The position numbers and the translations under genes are program-made. Shown in pieces: positions 1-5,585 of a DNA stretch of 13,206 nucleotides. The first letter of the stretch is position 1. Every line of letters starts with the position of its first letter. Below the pieces are notes generated by a model. It was not told where the DNA came from and made no database searches. It saw only the letters and a program-made list of their open reading frames with translations. This DNA is from an uncultured Gammaproteobacteria bacterium (GTDB lineage: Bacteria; Pseudomonadota; Gammaproteobacteria; Chromatiales; Chromatiaceae), in NCBI GenBank assembly GCA_937926265.1, contig CALAZS010000078.1, positions 1-13,206 of the forward strand, written 5' to 3'.

Positions 1-121
1 CAATTAGACCGGGTGGTGAAGCATGAACATGTTGAACCATAAAGCCCGAAAATATGACCAGAAACAAAATTAGAACGACATTCAGAAAAACATTAAGGAA
101 ACTGGAGAAAAGTTTATCCAT
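1..121 (-). CDS. Partial CDS: N-terminus of a membrane or secreted protein (unrecognised)
   Basis: An open frame begins with ATG at 121 on the minus strand and runs off the left edge, so about 40 codons are visible. It is preceded by a very good Shine-Dalgarno sequence (AAGGAG at 133-128, six bases from the ATG), which is the main reason to believe it. The peptide starts MDKLFSSFLNVFLN and has one hydrophobic stretch at about residues 8-28 (FLNVFLNVVLILFLVIFSGF), followed by HVHASPPG. This could be an uncleaved signal anchor or a signal peptide with cleavage after HA. The visible part is too short to assign a family. It is divergent from the Spy-like gene to its right. Confidence 0.6.
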   Translation of the reverse strand, partial: MDKLFSSFLNVFLNVVLILFLVIFSGFMVQHVHASPPGLI

Positions 122-183
122 AAAGATCTCCTTGATAAGCCAGATTAAGACAGGTGGAACTGCCTGGGTAGCGGTAATTTTTA

Positions 184-189
184 ATTATA
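184..189 (-). promoter_or_regulatory. Candidate -10 element for the left-edge gene
   Basis: On the minus strand, positions 189-184 read TATAAT, a perfect sigma-70 -10 hexamer 62 bases upstream of the ATG at 121. No convincing -35 lies 16-18 bases further up (GCTTCG/CTTCGA), so this is suggestive only in an AT-rich gap. Confidence 0.3.
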
Positions 190-301
190 GATTGGATACA
201 AAATTTCGAAGCCTGAAATAATCAGTAAATTCTTGAAATACCCTAAAATCCTTAATTGTACTTTTGAAAATTATCAATAAAAATTATCAGCACGCTTTCT
301 A

Positions 302-811
302 ATGGACTTCAGAATGACCATCAAAATTCGCAGACTTTTATTGCTCTTCGTTTTCCTGTTCAGTCATACCGCATTTGCAGACACAGATGACGCAGACCAA
401 CCCGATGCCATCACCGGTGTTTCCAAAAATCAGATGGCCTTACTTAGCCAGAAAGCGTTTATGCCTACCCTGTTACCGATCATTCTTAAAAACCGGCAGC
501 AACTTGAATTAACCGAGGAACAGAAAAAAAGTTTTTTCCAGTGGCGTGATGAATATTACCGGCAAACGGTAGATATCATGTCTGAAATTGTACAAAAGCA
601 TATCGCCTTTAAAAAGCTTGCCCTAAAGCCTGTAGGTACGACCGATGAATTACTGTCGATTCAACAGGAAATTTTTGAATTGCATCGAAAAGTATTGGAA
701 ATGAAACTAAATTGTCGCGAACGTATCGTCAATACCTTCACCGAAGAGCAGTGGGACAACTTCAACTTTATCCTCTCAGAACACCCTCAGATCTTCAGTT
801 ACATTCAATAA
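302..811 (+). CDS. Spy/CpxP-like LTxxQ-motif periplasmic protein
   Basis: This is a small secreted protein of 169 residues. Residues 1-26 form a typical signal peptide: a basic start with RR at 10-11, a hydrophobic core LLLLFVFLF, and an AFA cleavage site before D27. The mature part is predicted to be almost all helical and charged. It carries two copies of the LTxxQ pattern, LELTEEQKKSF at 68-78 and TFTEEQWDNF at 145-154, spaced as in the CpxP/Spy/ZraP group of periplasmic chaperones and stress sensors. Similarity is by motif and layout, not close sequence match, so substrate and role are inferred. One cysteine (C138) is present. Two starts are possible, 302 and 314 (MTIKIRRL), and neither has a clear ribosome site; the second gives a more compact signal peptide. 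It converges on the 831-1100 gene with only 19 bases between them and no obvious terminator. Confidence 0.7.
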   Translation: MDFRMTIKIRRLLLLFVFLFSHTAFADTDDADQPDAITGVSKNQMALLSQKAFMPTLLPIILKNRQQLELTEEQKKSFFQWRDEYYRQTVDIMSEIVQKHIAFKKLALKPVGTTDELLSIQQEIFELHRKVLEMKLNCRERIVNTFTEEQWDNFNFILSEHPQIFSYIQ

Positions 812-830
812 TCCATCCTAGCCAAACTGG

Positions 831-1100
831 TCAAACCAGCCCATTGGTCTCCAGCGTCCTGTAAATCCTGCGCGAAGTCTTTTCCAACTTCTGCAGGTCC
901 TTAAAGCCGGGTACCAGACCTGAATCCAGCATTTGCTCCCAGTTTTCCAGCTCTGATTCAAGATATTCCAGTAATTTAAGCGAACACCCCTGACAACTGT
1001 TTTTATCTGAACAGACCAGTGCCTCGGGCGCATCAAAAGGCATGAGATTGCGAATTTCCACAATCATATTTTTCATCGCTGTACGGGTATCAGGCTTCAT
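831..1100 (-). CDS. Small conserved-looking protein with a C-x5-C-x2-C motif, downstream of rdgC
   Basis: This 89-residue protein is not one I can name. It starts 34 bases after the rdgC stop on the same strand, so it is probably co-transcribed. A GAGG sits only two bases from the ATG at 1100, closer than usual; an in-frame ATG at 1076 (MKNMIVEIRN) is the alternative. Residues 30-39 hold three cysteines (C30, C36, C39, ending SCQGCS), a possible metal or Fe-S site or disulfide motif. An acidic amphipathic helix follows (LLEYLESELENWEQML), and the C-terminus is basic and helical. There is no signal peptide, so it is probably cytoplasmic. Its cysteine pattern and clean reading frame make it much more credible than the overlapping frame at 818-1063. 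Confidence 0.6.
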   Translation of the reverse strand: MKPDTRTAMKNMIVEIRNLMPFDAPEALVCSDKNSCQGCSLKLLEYLESELENWEQMLDSGLVPGFKDLQKLEKTSRRIYRTLETNGLV

Positions 1101-1134
1101 AACCTCAATATAGTCGTTTAAACCCTAGAGTTCT

Positions 1135-2040
1135 TTAATTCTGATTCAGGCCACCGTAGATATCAATTAACTGCTGAATGAATGCCCTGAACTCCAGGCT
1201 CATGATGGCAAAGTCAATATCGAATTTTTCTGCCTTAGTTTCAAAGTCCTGTTCTTCAACCTGTTCCTGCAAAAGGTCTAAAAACTTTAATCGTTTTACT
1301 GAAACATCATCTCCCAGCAGGCAACTGAGCTTATCCTGCCAGCTAACCGCCAGCTTTGCGACGATCTTACCTGCCTGCAAATGAACCTTGATTTCATCAC
1401 CGGCAAGGCCATGTCGTTTCAACCTGACAATCCCGCCCTCTTCCAGGGTATCCCTTAGTTCACACTCATCACCGAGTTCAAACCCCTTAACCGGATGCCT
1501 GTTTAACCAGTCCGTTAATATCGCTGCAGGTGCCTGGTTGACTTCGAAAGGCTTGACCTTGAAGGAACCTAAAGACTCGCGCATCAGGCTTAACAGGTCT
1601 TCGGCTTTTTTCGCTGATGCAGCATCAACAACCACCCAGTTGCTTTGCACATCAATATAGGCAAAAGTCAGGGTGGAACGGCTAAAAGCCCTGGGCATCA
1701 GATCGACGATAATTTCATCTTTTAACTGCAGCTTTTCCTTGCGCCTGACCGTTCTTGATTCGGCTGCCTCTATTTCAGCCACTTTCTCATCAAGAATTTC
1801 CCGAACGACTGTTGATGGCAGCAAACGGTCATGTCGACGCATACAAACCATGATGCAGTTATTCACTGAATGGGTGAGAAGCTTGCCTTCGCGCCCCAAT
1901 GGAGAGTCCCAGCCCAGTGTAAATGTATCCAGTCCCTGGCAGGGTTTGGAGAGATTATTTTCTAGTTTTTCATGAAGCTGTTCTGCAGAGAGACTGAATT
2001 TTTCGGTTAACCGGTAAAGCTGCAGGTTTTTAAACCACAT
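1135..2040 (-). CDS. rdgC: Recombination-associated protein RdgC
   Basis: RdgC is a ring-forming, non-sequence-specific DNA-binding protein that modulates RecA-dependent recombination and replication restart on the nucleoid. The match is clear over the whole length (301 residues; the E. coli protein is 303). The hallmark N-terminus MWFKNLQLYRL is followed by the GWDSPLGR segment (about 44-51). A central basic/acidic helical region includes ESRTVRRKEKLQLKDEI, and the C-terminus is the typical FAIMSLEFRAFIQQLIDIYGGL. The start at 2040 is the only sensible one, with AAAGGA about ten bases upstream. Nothing is missing or truncated. The small Cys-motif gene follows at 34 bases. RdgC is confined to beta- and gammaproteobacteria, which helps place the organism. 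Confidence 0.96.
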   Translation of the reverse strand: MWFKNLQLYRLTEKFSLSAEQLHEKLENNLSKPCQGLDTFTLGWDSPLGREGKLLTHSVNNCIMVCMRRHDRLLPSTVVREILDEKVAEIEAAESRTVRRKEKLQLKDEIIVDLMPRAFSRSTLTFAYIDVQSNWVVVDAASAKKAEDLLSLMRESLGSFKVKPFEVNQAPAAILTDWLNRHPVKGFELGDECELRDTLEEGGIVRLKRHGLAGDEIKVHLQAGKIVAKLAVSWQDKLSCLLGDDVSVKRLKFLDLLQEQVEEQDFETKAEKFDIDFAIMSLEFRAFIQQLIDIYGGLNQN

Positions 2041-2112
2041 TCGATAATTTTCCTTTAATTATAATAACTTATGGCGAGAAACAGGCTTTAAAGCAGGAGA
2101 TTTGCTTCTGCA

Positions 2113-2134
2113 TTTTCAAGCACTGTCTTGAAAA
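2113..2134. repeat. Perfect 8-bp inverted repeat upstream of rdgC
   Basis: TTTTCAAG (2113-2120) and CTTGAAAA (2127-2134) are perfect complements separated by CACTGT. The site is 73 bases upstream of the rdgC ATG. No T-run follows on either strand in the right place for a terminator, so an operator-like site or a leader hairpin is more likely. Its function is unknown. Confidence 0.5.
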
Positions 2135-2231
2135 AAATGCGCCATCATACAGGCTTAACAGCAAACAGTTAAGGCGCTATTGAAAATGCCTTTTTAGTTC
2201 ACCGTGAAGCGGTTCTTAAATTTGCCTGGGT

Positions 2232-2297
2232 ACTGATTGTGAACTGGACTGAAACTAGATTGAAACTGGATTAATACCGGATTGGAATTGGGTTGAA
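2232..2297. repeat. Six tandem imperfect 11-bp repeats
   Basis: Reading from 2232, consecutive 11-base units are ACTGATTGTGA, ACTGGACTGAA, ACTAGATTGAA, ACTGGATTAAT, ACCGGATTGGA and ATTGGGTTGAA, with approximate consensus ACTGGATTGAA. The middle units differ from consensus at about one to three positions, and the outermost are more diverged. The 11-base period is close to one helical turn, so each copy would present the same DNA face. The block lies just after the chemoreceptor terminator and upstream of rdgC. Confidence 0.75.
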
Positions 2298-2300
2298 AGC

Positions 2301-2339
2301 AAAAACATATCCTGGCTTTTAAGAAAAAAACCAGGATAT
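2301..2339 (-). terminator. Rho-independent terminator of the chemoreceptor gene
   Basis: On the minus strand a perfect 9-bp stem is formed by ATATCCTGG (2339-2331) and CCAGGATAT (2315-2307) around a 15-base loop, followed by G and five T (2306-2301). It begins 16 bases after the chemoreceptor stop codon, the expected position. The loop is longer than usual and the T-run is short, so termination may be incomplete. Confidence 0.65.
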
Positions 2340-2355
2340 TTAATTTACGTAAAGA

Positions 2356-3882
2356 TCAGGAAGACTGGTAAATACCCACCTGGTGGTTGAGATTACCGGA
2401 AATATTCTTCAGTTTTTCAGCCGTGGCATGATTTTCCTGAACCTTGTTGACGGTATCCTCGCTAAGGTTAGAGATCGAGATAATATTTTGAGTGATCGAT
2501 TCAGCTACTACGCTTTGCTGCTCGGCTGCAGTGGCAATCTGGGTATTCATGCCATTGATGTTGACAATACTGTTAACAATGCTTTGAATTGCATCACCAG
2601 CGCGCCTGATTTCATCGGCAGTTTCTGTTGTTTTTGTCTGGCCATCCGTGATGCCGGCAACCGCCTGACCGGTGACAGACTGCAGTGATTCAATAATCGC
2701 CTGGATTTCTGAGGTCGACTCCTGGGAACGTTGTGCCAGGGTACGTACTTCATCGGCTACCACGGCGAAGCCCCTGCCCTGTTCACCTGCCCTGGCCGCC
2801 TCAATCGCGGCATTAAGTGCCAGCAGGTTAGTCTGTTCTGAAATACCATTAATCACGTCAACAAACGAACCAATACTCTGGGCATTGGTTTCAAGCTGCT
2901 GAATAGACTGGCCCGCCTGGCTCATACTCTCGATCAGCTGGTCAGTCATACTGATTGCTGTTGTGACAATTTGAACGCCTGTCTGGGCCTCAGCATTGGC
3001 CTGGCCGGCAGCATCCGCAGCCAGCTGGGCATTTTGGGAAACTTCCTGGATGGTGGCTGACATCTCTGTCATTGCCGTTGCCGCCTGTTCAGTCTGCTGG
3101 TGCTGGGTGGAACTGTTCTGCTGTGCATTCTGGCTGACCCTTGAAAGGTTGTCGGCCGTGTCAGTTAACAGCATGGATGCTTCATTCAAATCGGCAATAA
3201 GGCGATCAAATTTACCAACCATGTTGTTAAATGCCAGTGCAATGGTATTGGCACCTTCATCATCGTCCAGCCTTACAGCAAGGTTATTATTTTTTTCAAT
3301 ATCAGTAACTGCAGCGATCAGCTCCAGGCCAGTCTGCTGTTCCTTGTTCATAATGATGGCGAAATAAATCAGGATAGCCGCCTCAAAAACAACGAATGCA
3401 GCATGCAGAAAAGCAATACCCCAGCTACAGCCATAATTAAACAAGGTTACCGGCAAGCCAAACATCTGCACTTCACCAAGCTGCAACGCAGTAAACAATA
3501 GATGATGTACTGCAATAGCTGCGGCAGCTGCGACTACAACCAGCCAGTCACGGTAAATAAGTAACAGTGCCAATGCGCCGAAAATATGGAAATGCATTTC
3601 TATGCGCCCCATCTGGGACTGGATCATAATGGCGGAAAACATCATCAATATGACACCGGCAATCACACCGAACAGCCGGGTTCCTTTCGACATGAAATAA
3701 GCTGCCGCTGCAAGCAGGCCGACCAACAGGGATGCCCCTACGGCAAATCCCATGGTGTCGTAACCCATTGGAATAATGAACATTATGACGGGCAAATGAG
3801 CCATCAGCAGGATGAACACCAGCTTGTCGTAATGGTTGAGTCTGGTCTTGCGGATTTCTGCAATTTGTTGGCTTTGTTCCAT
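2356..3882 (-). CDS. Methyl-accepting chemotaxis protein with multi-TM histidine-containing sensor
   Basis: This is a chemoreceptor that would signal through CheW/CheA to the flagellar motor. I place the start at ATG 3882 (508 residues) because GGAG lies seven bases upstream; the longer frame to 3921 needs a TTG start and overlaps the SCO gene. Residues about 21-178 form five or six membrane helices with almost no periplasmic domain. They carry a His pattern, MHFHIFGALALLLIYRDW with H97 and H99, then HH at 126-127, seen in a group of membrane-sensor receptors; metal or haem binding is possible but inferred. A HAMP-like linker (about 180-240) and a long coiled coil follow. The highly conserved signalling tip is at about 347-385 (ISEQTNLLALNAAIEAARAG, then GRGFAVVADEVRTLA). 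No C-terminal CheR-docking pentapeptide is present. Only 19 bases separate it from the SCO gene. Confidence 0.93.
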   Translation of the reverse strand: MEQSQQIAEIRKTRLNHYDKLVFILLMAHLPVIMFIIPMGYDTMGFAVGASLLVGLLAAAAYFMSKGTRLFGVIAGVILMMFSAIMIQSQMGRIEMHFHIFGALALLLIYRDWLVVVAAAAAIAVHHLLFTALQLGEVQMFGLPVTLFNYGCSWGIAFLHAAFVVFEAAILIYFAIIMNKEQQTGLELIAAVTDIEKNNNLAVRLDDDEGANTIALAFNNMVGKFDRLIADLNEASMLLTDTADNLSRVSQNAQQNSSTQHQQTEQAATAMTEMSATIQEVSQNAQLAADAAGQANAEAQTGVQIVTTAISMTDQLIESMSQAGQSIQQLETNAQSIGSFVDVINGISEQTNLLALNAAIEAARAGEQGRGFAVVADEVRTLAQRSQESTSEIQAIIESLQSVTGQAVAGITDGQTKTTETADEIRRAGDAIQSIVNSIVNINGMNTQIATAAEQQSVVAESITQNIISISNLSEDTVNKVQENHATAEKLKNISGNLNHQVGIYQSS

Positions 3883-3901
3883 GTTATAACTCCAGCAGGG
3901 T

Positions 3902-4546
3902 TTATATATTTTGACGCTCAATAGTTGTTATCAGATCTGAAACCATGCGATCAGCCCGTTTGTGACTGGCCGAATAGGTCAATCGCAGGTTACCTTTCGG
4001 GTCGATCAAAAAAATGTGTCCGGGGTGGTCAATCTCATAACTTTGCGAACTTTTGTTTCCCGTTTTCGAAAAAAAGGCCCGGTAATCCATGGCCACTGCC
4101 TGGACTTGTCTAAAATCAGGTGCATTAAGACTGACAAAATTATCGGCATGACTGTCGAAATATTTAGCAATTTTTTCTGCATCATCCCGTTGAGGATCCA
4201 TGCTGATATATAAAAAGACCGGCATTGCTGTCGATGAAGCTGAAAGCAGCGCATTGATTTCCTGAAAAAGCATTACCTGGTTATGGCAAAGCCCATCGCA
4301 GTTAAGGTAACCAAACATCAGGAAAATGTAATCGCCACGAAAATCAGACAGTGAAACCGGTTTACCGGCATGATCGGAAAGACTGAATGATGGTGCCTGC
4401 CTGTCACTTTCCAGCCCGTAATAGCGATGATCAGAAAAAAGTGCAGGAAAAAATGGCAGCGAGAAAAATACCAGGAAGACCAGTAACAGCAGAAACAGTT
4501 GCTTAAAACCAAGACCAGAGGGTCTGGTACTGACAAGCCCGGACAT
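3902..4546 (-). CDS. SCO1/SenC/PrrC-family copper chaperone (cytochrome oxidase assembly)
   Basis: SCO proteins are membrane-anchored, thioredoxin-fold copper carriers that help build the CuA centre of cytochrome c oxidase; some act in redox signalling. I choose ATG 4546 (214 residues) with a weak GGTGG five bases upstream; a TTG-started frame would reach 4558. Residues about 12-37 are one hydrophobic anchor (FKQLFLLLLVFLVFFSLPFF), leaving the domain outside the membrane. The copper ligands are visible: CDGLC with C83 and C87 (CxxxC) and the DH of EIDHPGHIFLIDPKG (H174). APSFSLSDHAGKPVSLSDFRG is the classic entry strand. No oxidase subunit gene is in the window. The gene ends 19 bases before the chemoreceptor start, so the two are probably co-transcribed. 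Confidence 0.9.
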   Translation of the reverse strand: MSGLVSTRPSGLGFKQLFLLLLVFLVFFSLPFFPALFSDHRYYGLESDRQAPSFSLSDHAGKPVSLSDFRGDYIFLMFGYLNCDGLCHNQVMLFQEINALLSASSTAMPVFLYISMDPQRDDAEKIAKYFDSHADNFVSLNAPDFRQVQAVAMDYRAFFSKTGNKSSQSYEIDHPGHIFLIDPKGNLRLTYSASHKRADRMVSDLITTIERQNI

Positions 4547-4633
4547 GGAAGCCACCAAAAGTAAGAGTTACCTGTAAAACTAGGATAAGCCTCTCAACAA
4601 TACCAGCATTATTTTTGCTTGATAGCGGCTAAA

Positions 4634-5470
4634 TTAGTCGGGTTTCTTAAATTGTTGCTGTAATAGCTGTTCGATCCGCTCGAGCTTTTCTTCAATACGC
4701 TGGGTACGCTCTTCAATCGAATGCACTTCGGCAGCTTCACCCTCACCACTTTCCAGTTCTTCCTTCTGGTGTTCCTGATGCAGAGTATCAACAACGATAC
4801 CAATCATCATGTTAAGAAAGACGAAAGCAACGATAAAAATAAAGGACAGGTAATACATCCAGCTGAACGGGTATTCAGCCATGGTCTCGTACATGACATC
4901 TGTCCAGTCTTCAAAGGTTGCGACACGAAACAGTGTCAACATGGCGATTGTAATATTTTCCCAGAGGTCAGGATTGATACCGGCAAAAAACATGCTGCCG
5001 ACTGCTGCATAGATATAGAAAATAATAAACATCAGCAGGCTGACATAGCCCATGCGTGGGATTGCATGAAGGAAAGCACCCAACAGTATACGCAGCTCGG
5101 GAATAATGGAGACCAGTCGCAGGACACGGAAAATTCTTAACAACCTGCCGAGTAATGCCGCTTCACTGTCTTCGATCGGCACCAGGCTGGCAACCACGAT
5201 AATAAAATCGAATATATTCCAGCCCTTGGAAAAAAAGTTCTTCAAGGTTTTTTCAGCGATCATACGAATGATGATTTCAACCAGGAAAAACACCGTGATC
5301 ATCTTGTCAAGGATCAGGAAAATTTCGAGTACAGTTGCATTAATCTGATAGGTTTTTGCTCCAATCACCAGCGCAGAAAGCACGATGATAAAAATAACAA
5401 TGGTTTCAAAAACCTTGTTTTCACGAATGTGGACAAATTTATCCTGAAGCGCAACAGCAGAAAACGGCAT
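4634..5470 (-). CDS. BacNav-type voltage-gated cation channel (ion transport protein)
   Basis: This 278-residue protein has the single-domain six-TM layout of prokaryotic voltage-gated sodium channels, which assemble as homotetramers. S1 to S3 lie at about 21-38, 46-70 and 84-98. S4 carries arginines at every third position (R109, R112, R115, R118). S5 is at about 141-163, the pore loop and filter T185-F-E-D-W-T-D191 come next, and S6 is at about 204-229. The tail has an acidic neck (EELESGEGEAAE) and a heptad coiled coil (about 251-274, EERTQRIEEKLERIEQLLQQ) that in this family holds the tetramer together. The filter differs from the classic Na+-selective TLESWS by extra aspartates, so selectivity may differ. 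GAGG five bases upstream supports the ATG at 5470. A minus-strand TATACT at 5504-5499 is a possible -10. Confidence 0.93.
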   Translation of the reverse strand: MPFSAVALQDKFVHIRENKVFETIVIFIIVLSALVIGAKTYQINATVLEIFLILDKMITVFFLVEIIIRMIAEKTLKNFFSKGWNIFDFIIVVASLVPIEDSEAALLGRLLRIFRVLRLVSIIPELRILLGAFLHAIPRMGYVSLLMFIIFYIYAAVGSMFFAGINPDLWENITIAMLTLFRVATFEDWTDVMYETMAEYPFSWMYYLSFIFIVAFVFLNMMIGIVVDTLHQEHQKEELESGEGEAAEVHSIEERTQRIEEKLERIEQLLQQQFKKPD

Positions 5471-5528
5471 AACGACCTCGACTCAAAAATTCGGCGGCAG
5501 TATACCTATTCGGAAAATTAGTAAAACC

Positions 5529-5542
5529 TTTTTGATCAAAAA
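5529..5542. repeat. 14-bp perfect palindrome between kinase and channel genes
   Basis: TTTTTGATCAAAAA is fully self-complementary and sits in the 115-base gap between the kinase stop (5586) and the channel start (5470). It could be an operator for the channel or a weak transcription stop; the sequence does not decide, and AT-rich palindromes occur by chance. Confidence 0.4.
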
Positions 5543-5585
5543 AGAGAGTAACGAAACAGAACTACCGGGATTTATTTAAAATACT

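Larger units (their letters stand above)
2041..2355. other. Gene-free gap between rdgC and the chemoreceptor gene
   Basis: These 315 bases hold no credible coding frame. From right to left they contain the terminator hairpin of the chemoreceptor gene (2301-2339), a block of six imperfect 11-bp repeats (2232-2297), a palindrome (2113-2134), and the rdgC leader. A TATAAT occurs on the minus strand at 2063-2058, but it overlaps the rdgC ribosome-binding region and lacks a -35, so the true rdgC promoter probably lies further right. Confidence 0.7.

Noticed and set aside
818..1063. Minus-strand open frame of 81 codons overlapping the small Cys-motif gene
   Set aside because: It overlaps almost entirely, has a Trp/Arg-rich composition typical of an off-frame reading, and lacks its own spacing after rdgC; the 831-1100 frame is better placed and has a coherent cysteine motif.
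2058..2063. TATAAT on the minus strand as the rdgC promoter
   Set aside because: It is only 17 bases from the ATG, so the transcript would begin within the ribosome-binding site, and no -35 is present.
2232..2297. Repeat block considered as a CRISPR array
   Set aside because: Units are 11 bases, contiguous and without spacers, and there are no cas genes.
3883..3921. Longer chemoreceptor N-terminus
   Set aside because: It would need a TTG start, overlaps the SCO coding end, and ignores a good GGAG site before ATG 3882.
4547..4558. Longer SCO N-terminus from TTG or GTG
   Set aside because: It adds only four residues, and the ATG at 4546 has the better-placed purine-rich site.
4547..4660. GCCGCTAT as a sigma-28 site upstream of the SCO/chemoreceptor genes
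   Set aside because: On the minus strand the TAAA half is not present at the required 15-base spacing (AAGA there), so the match fails.
4721..5140. Plus-strand open frame of 139 codons inside the channel gene
   Set aside because: It is antisense to a clear ion-channel gene and has no family features; the channel frame has all S1-S6 motifs.
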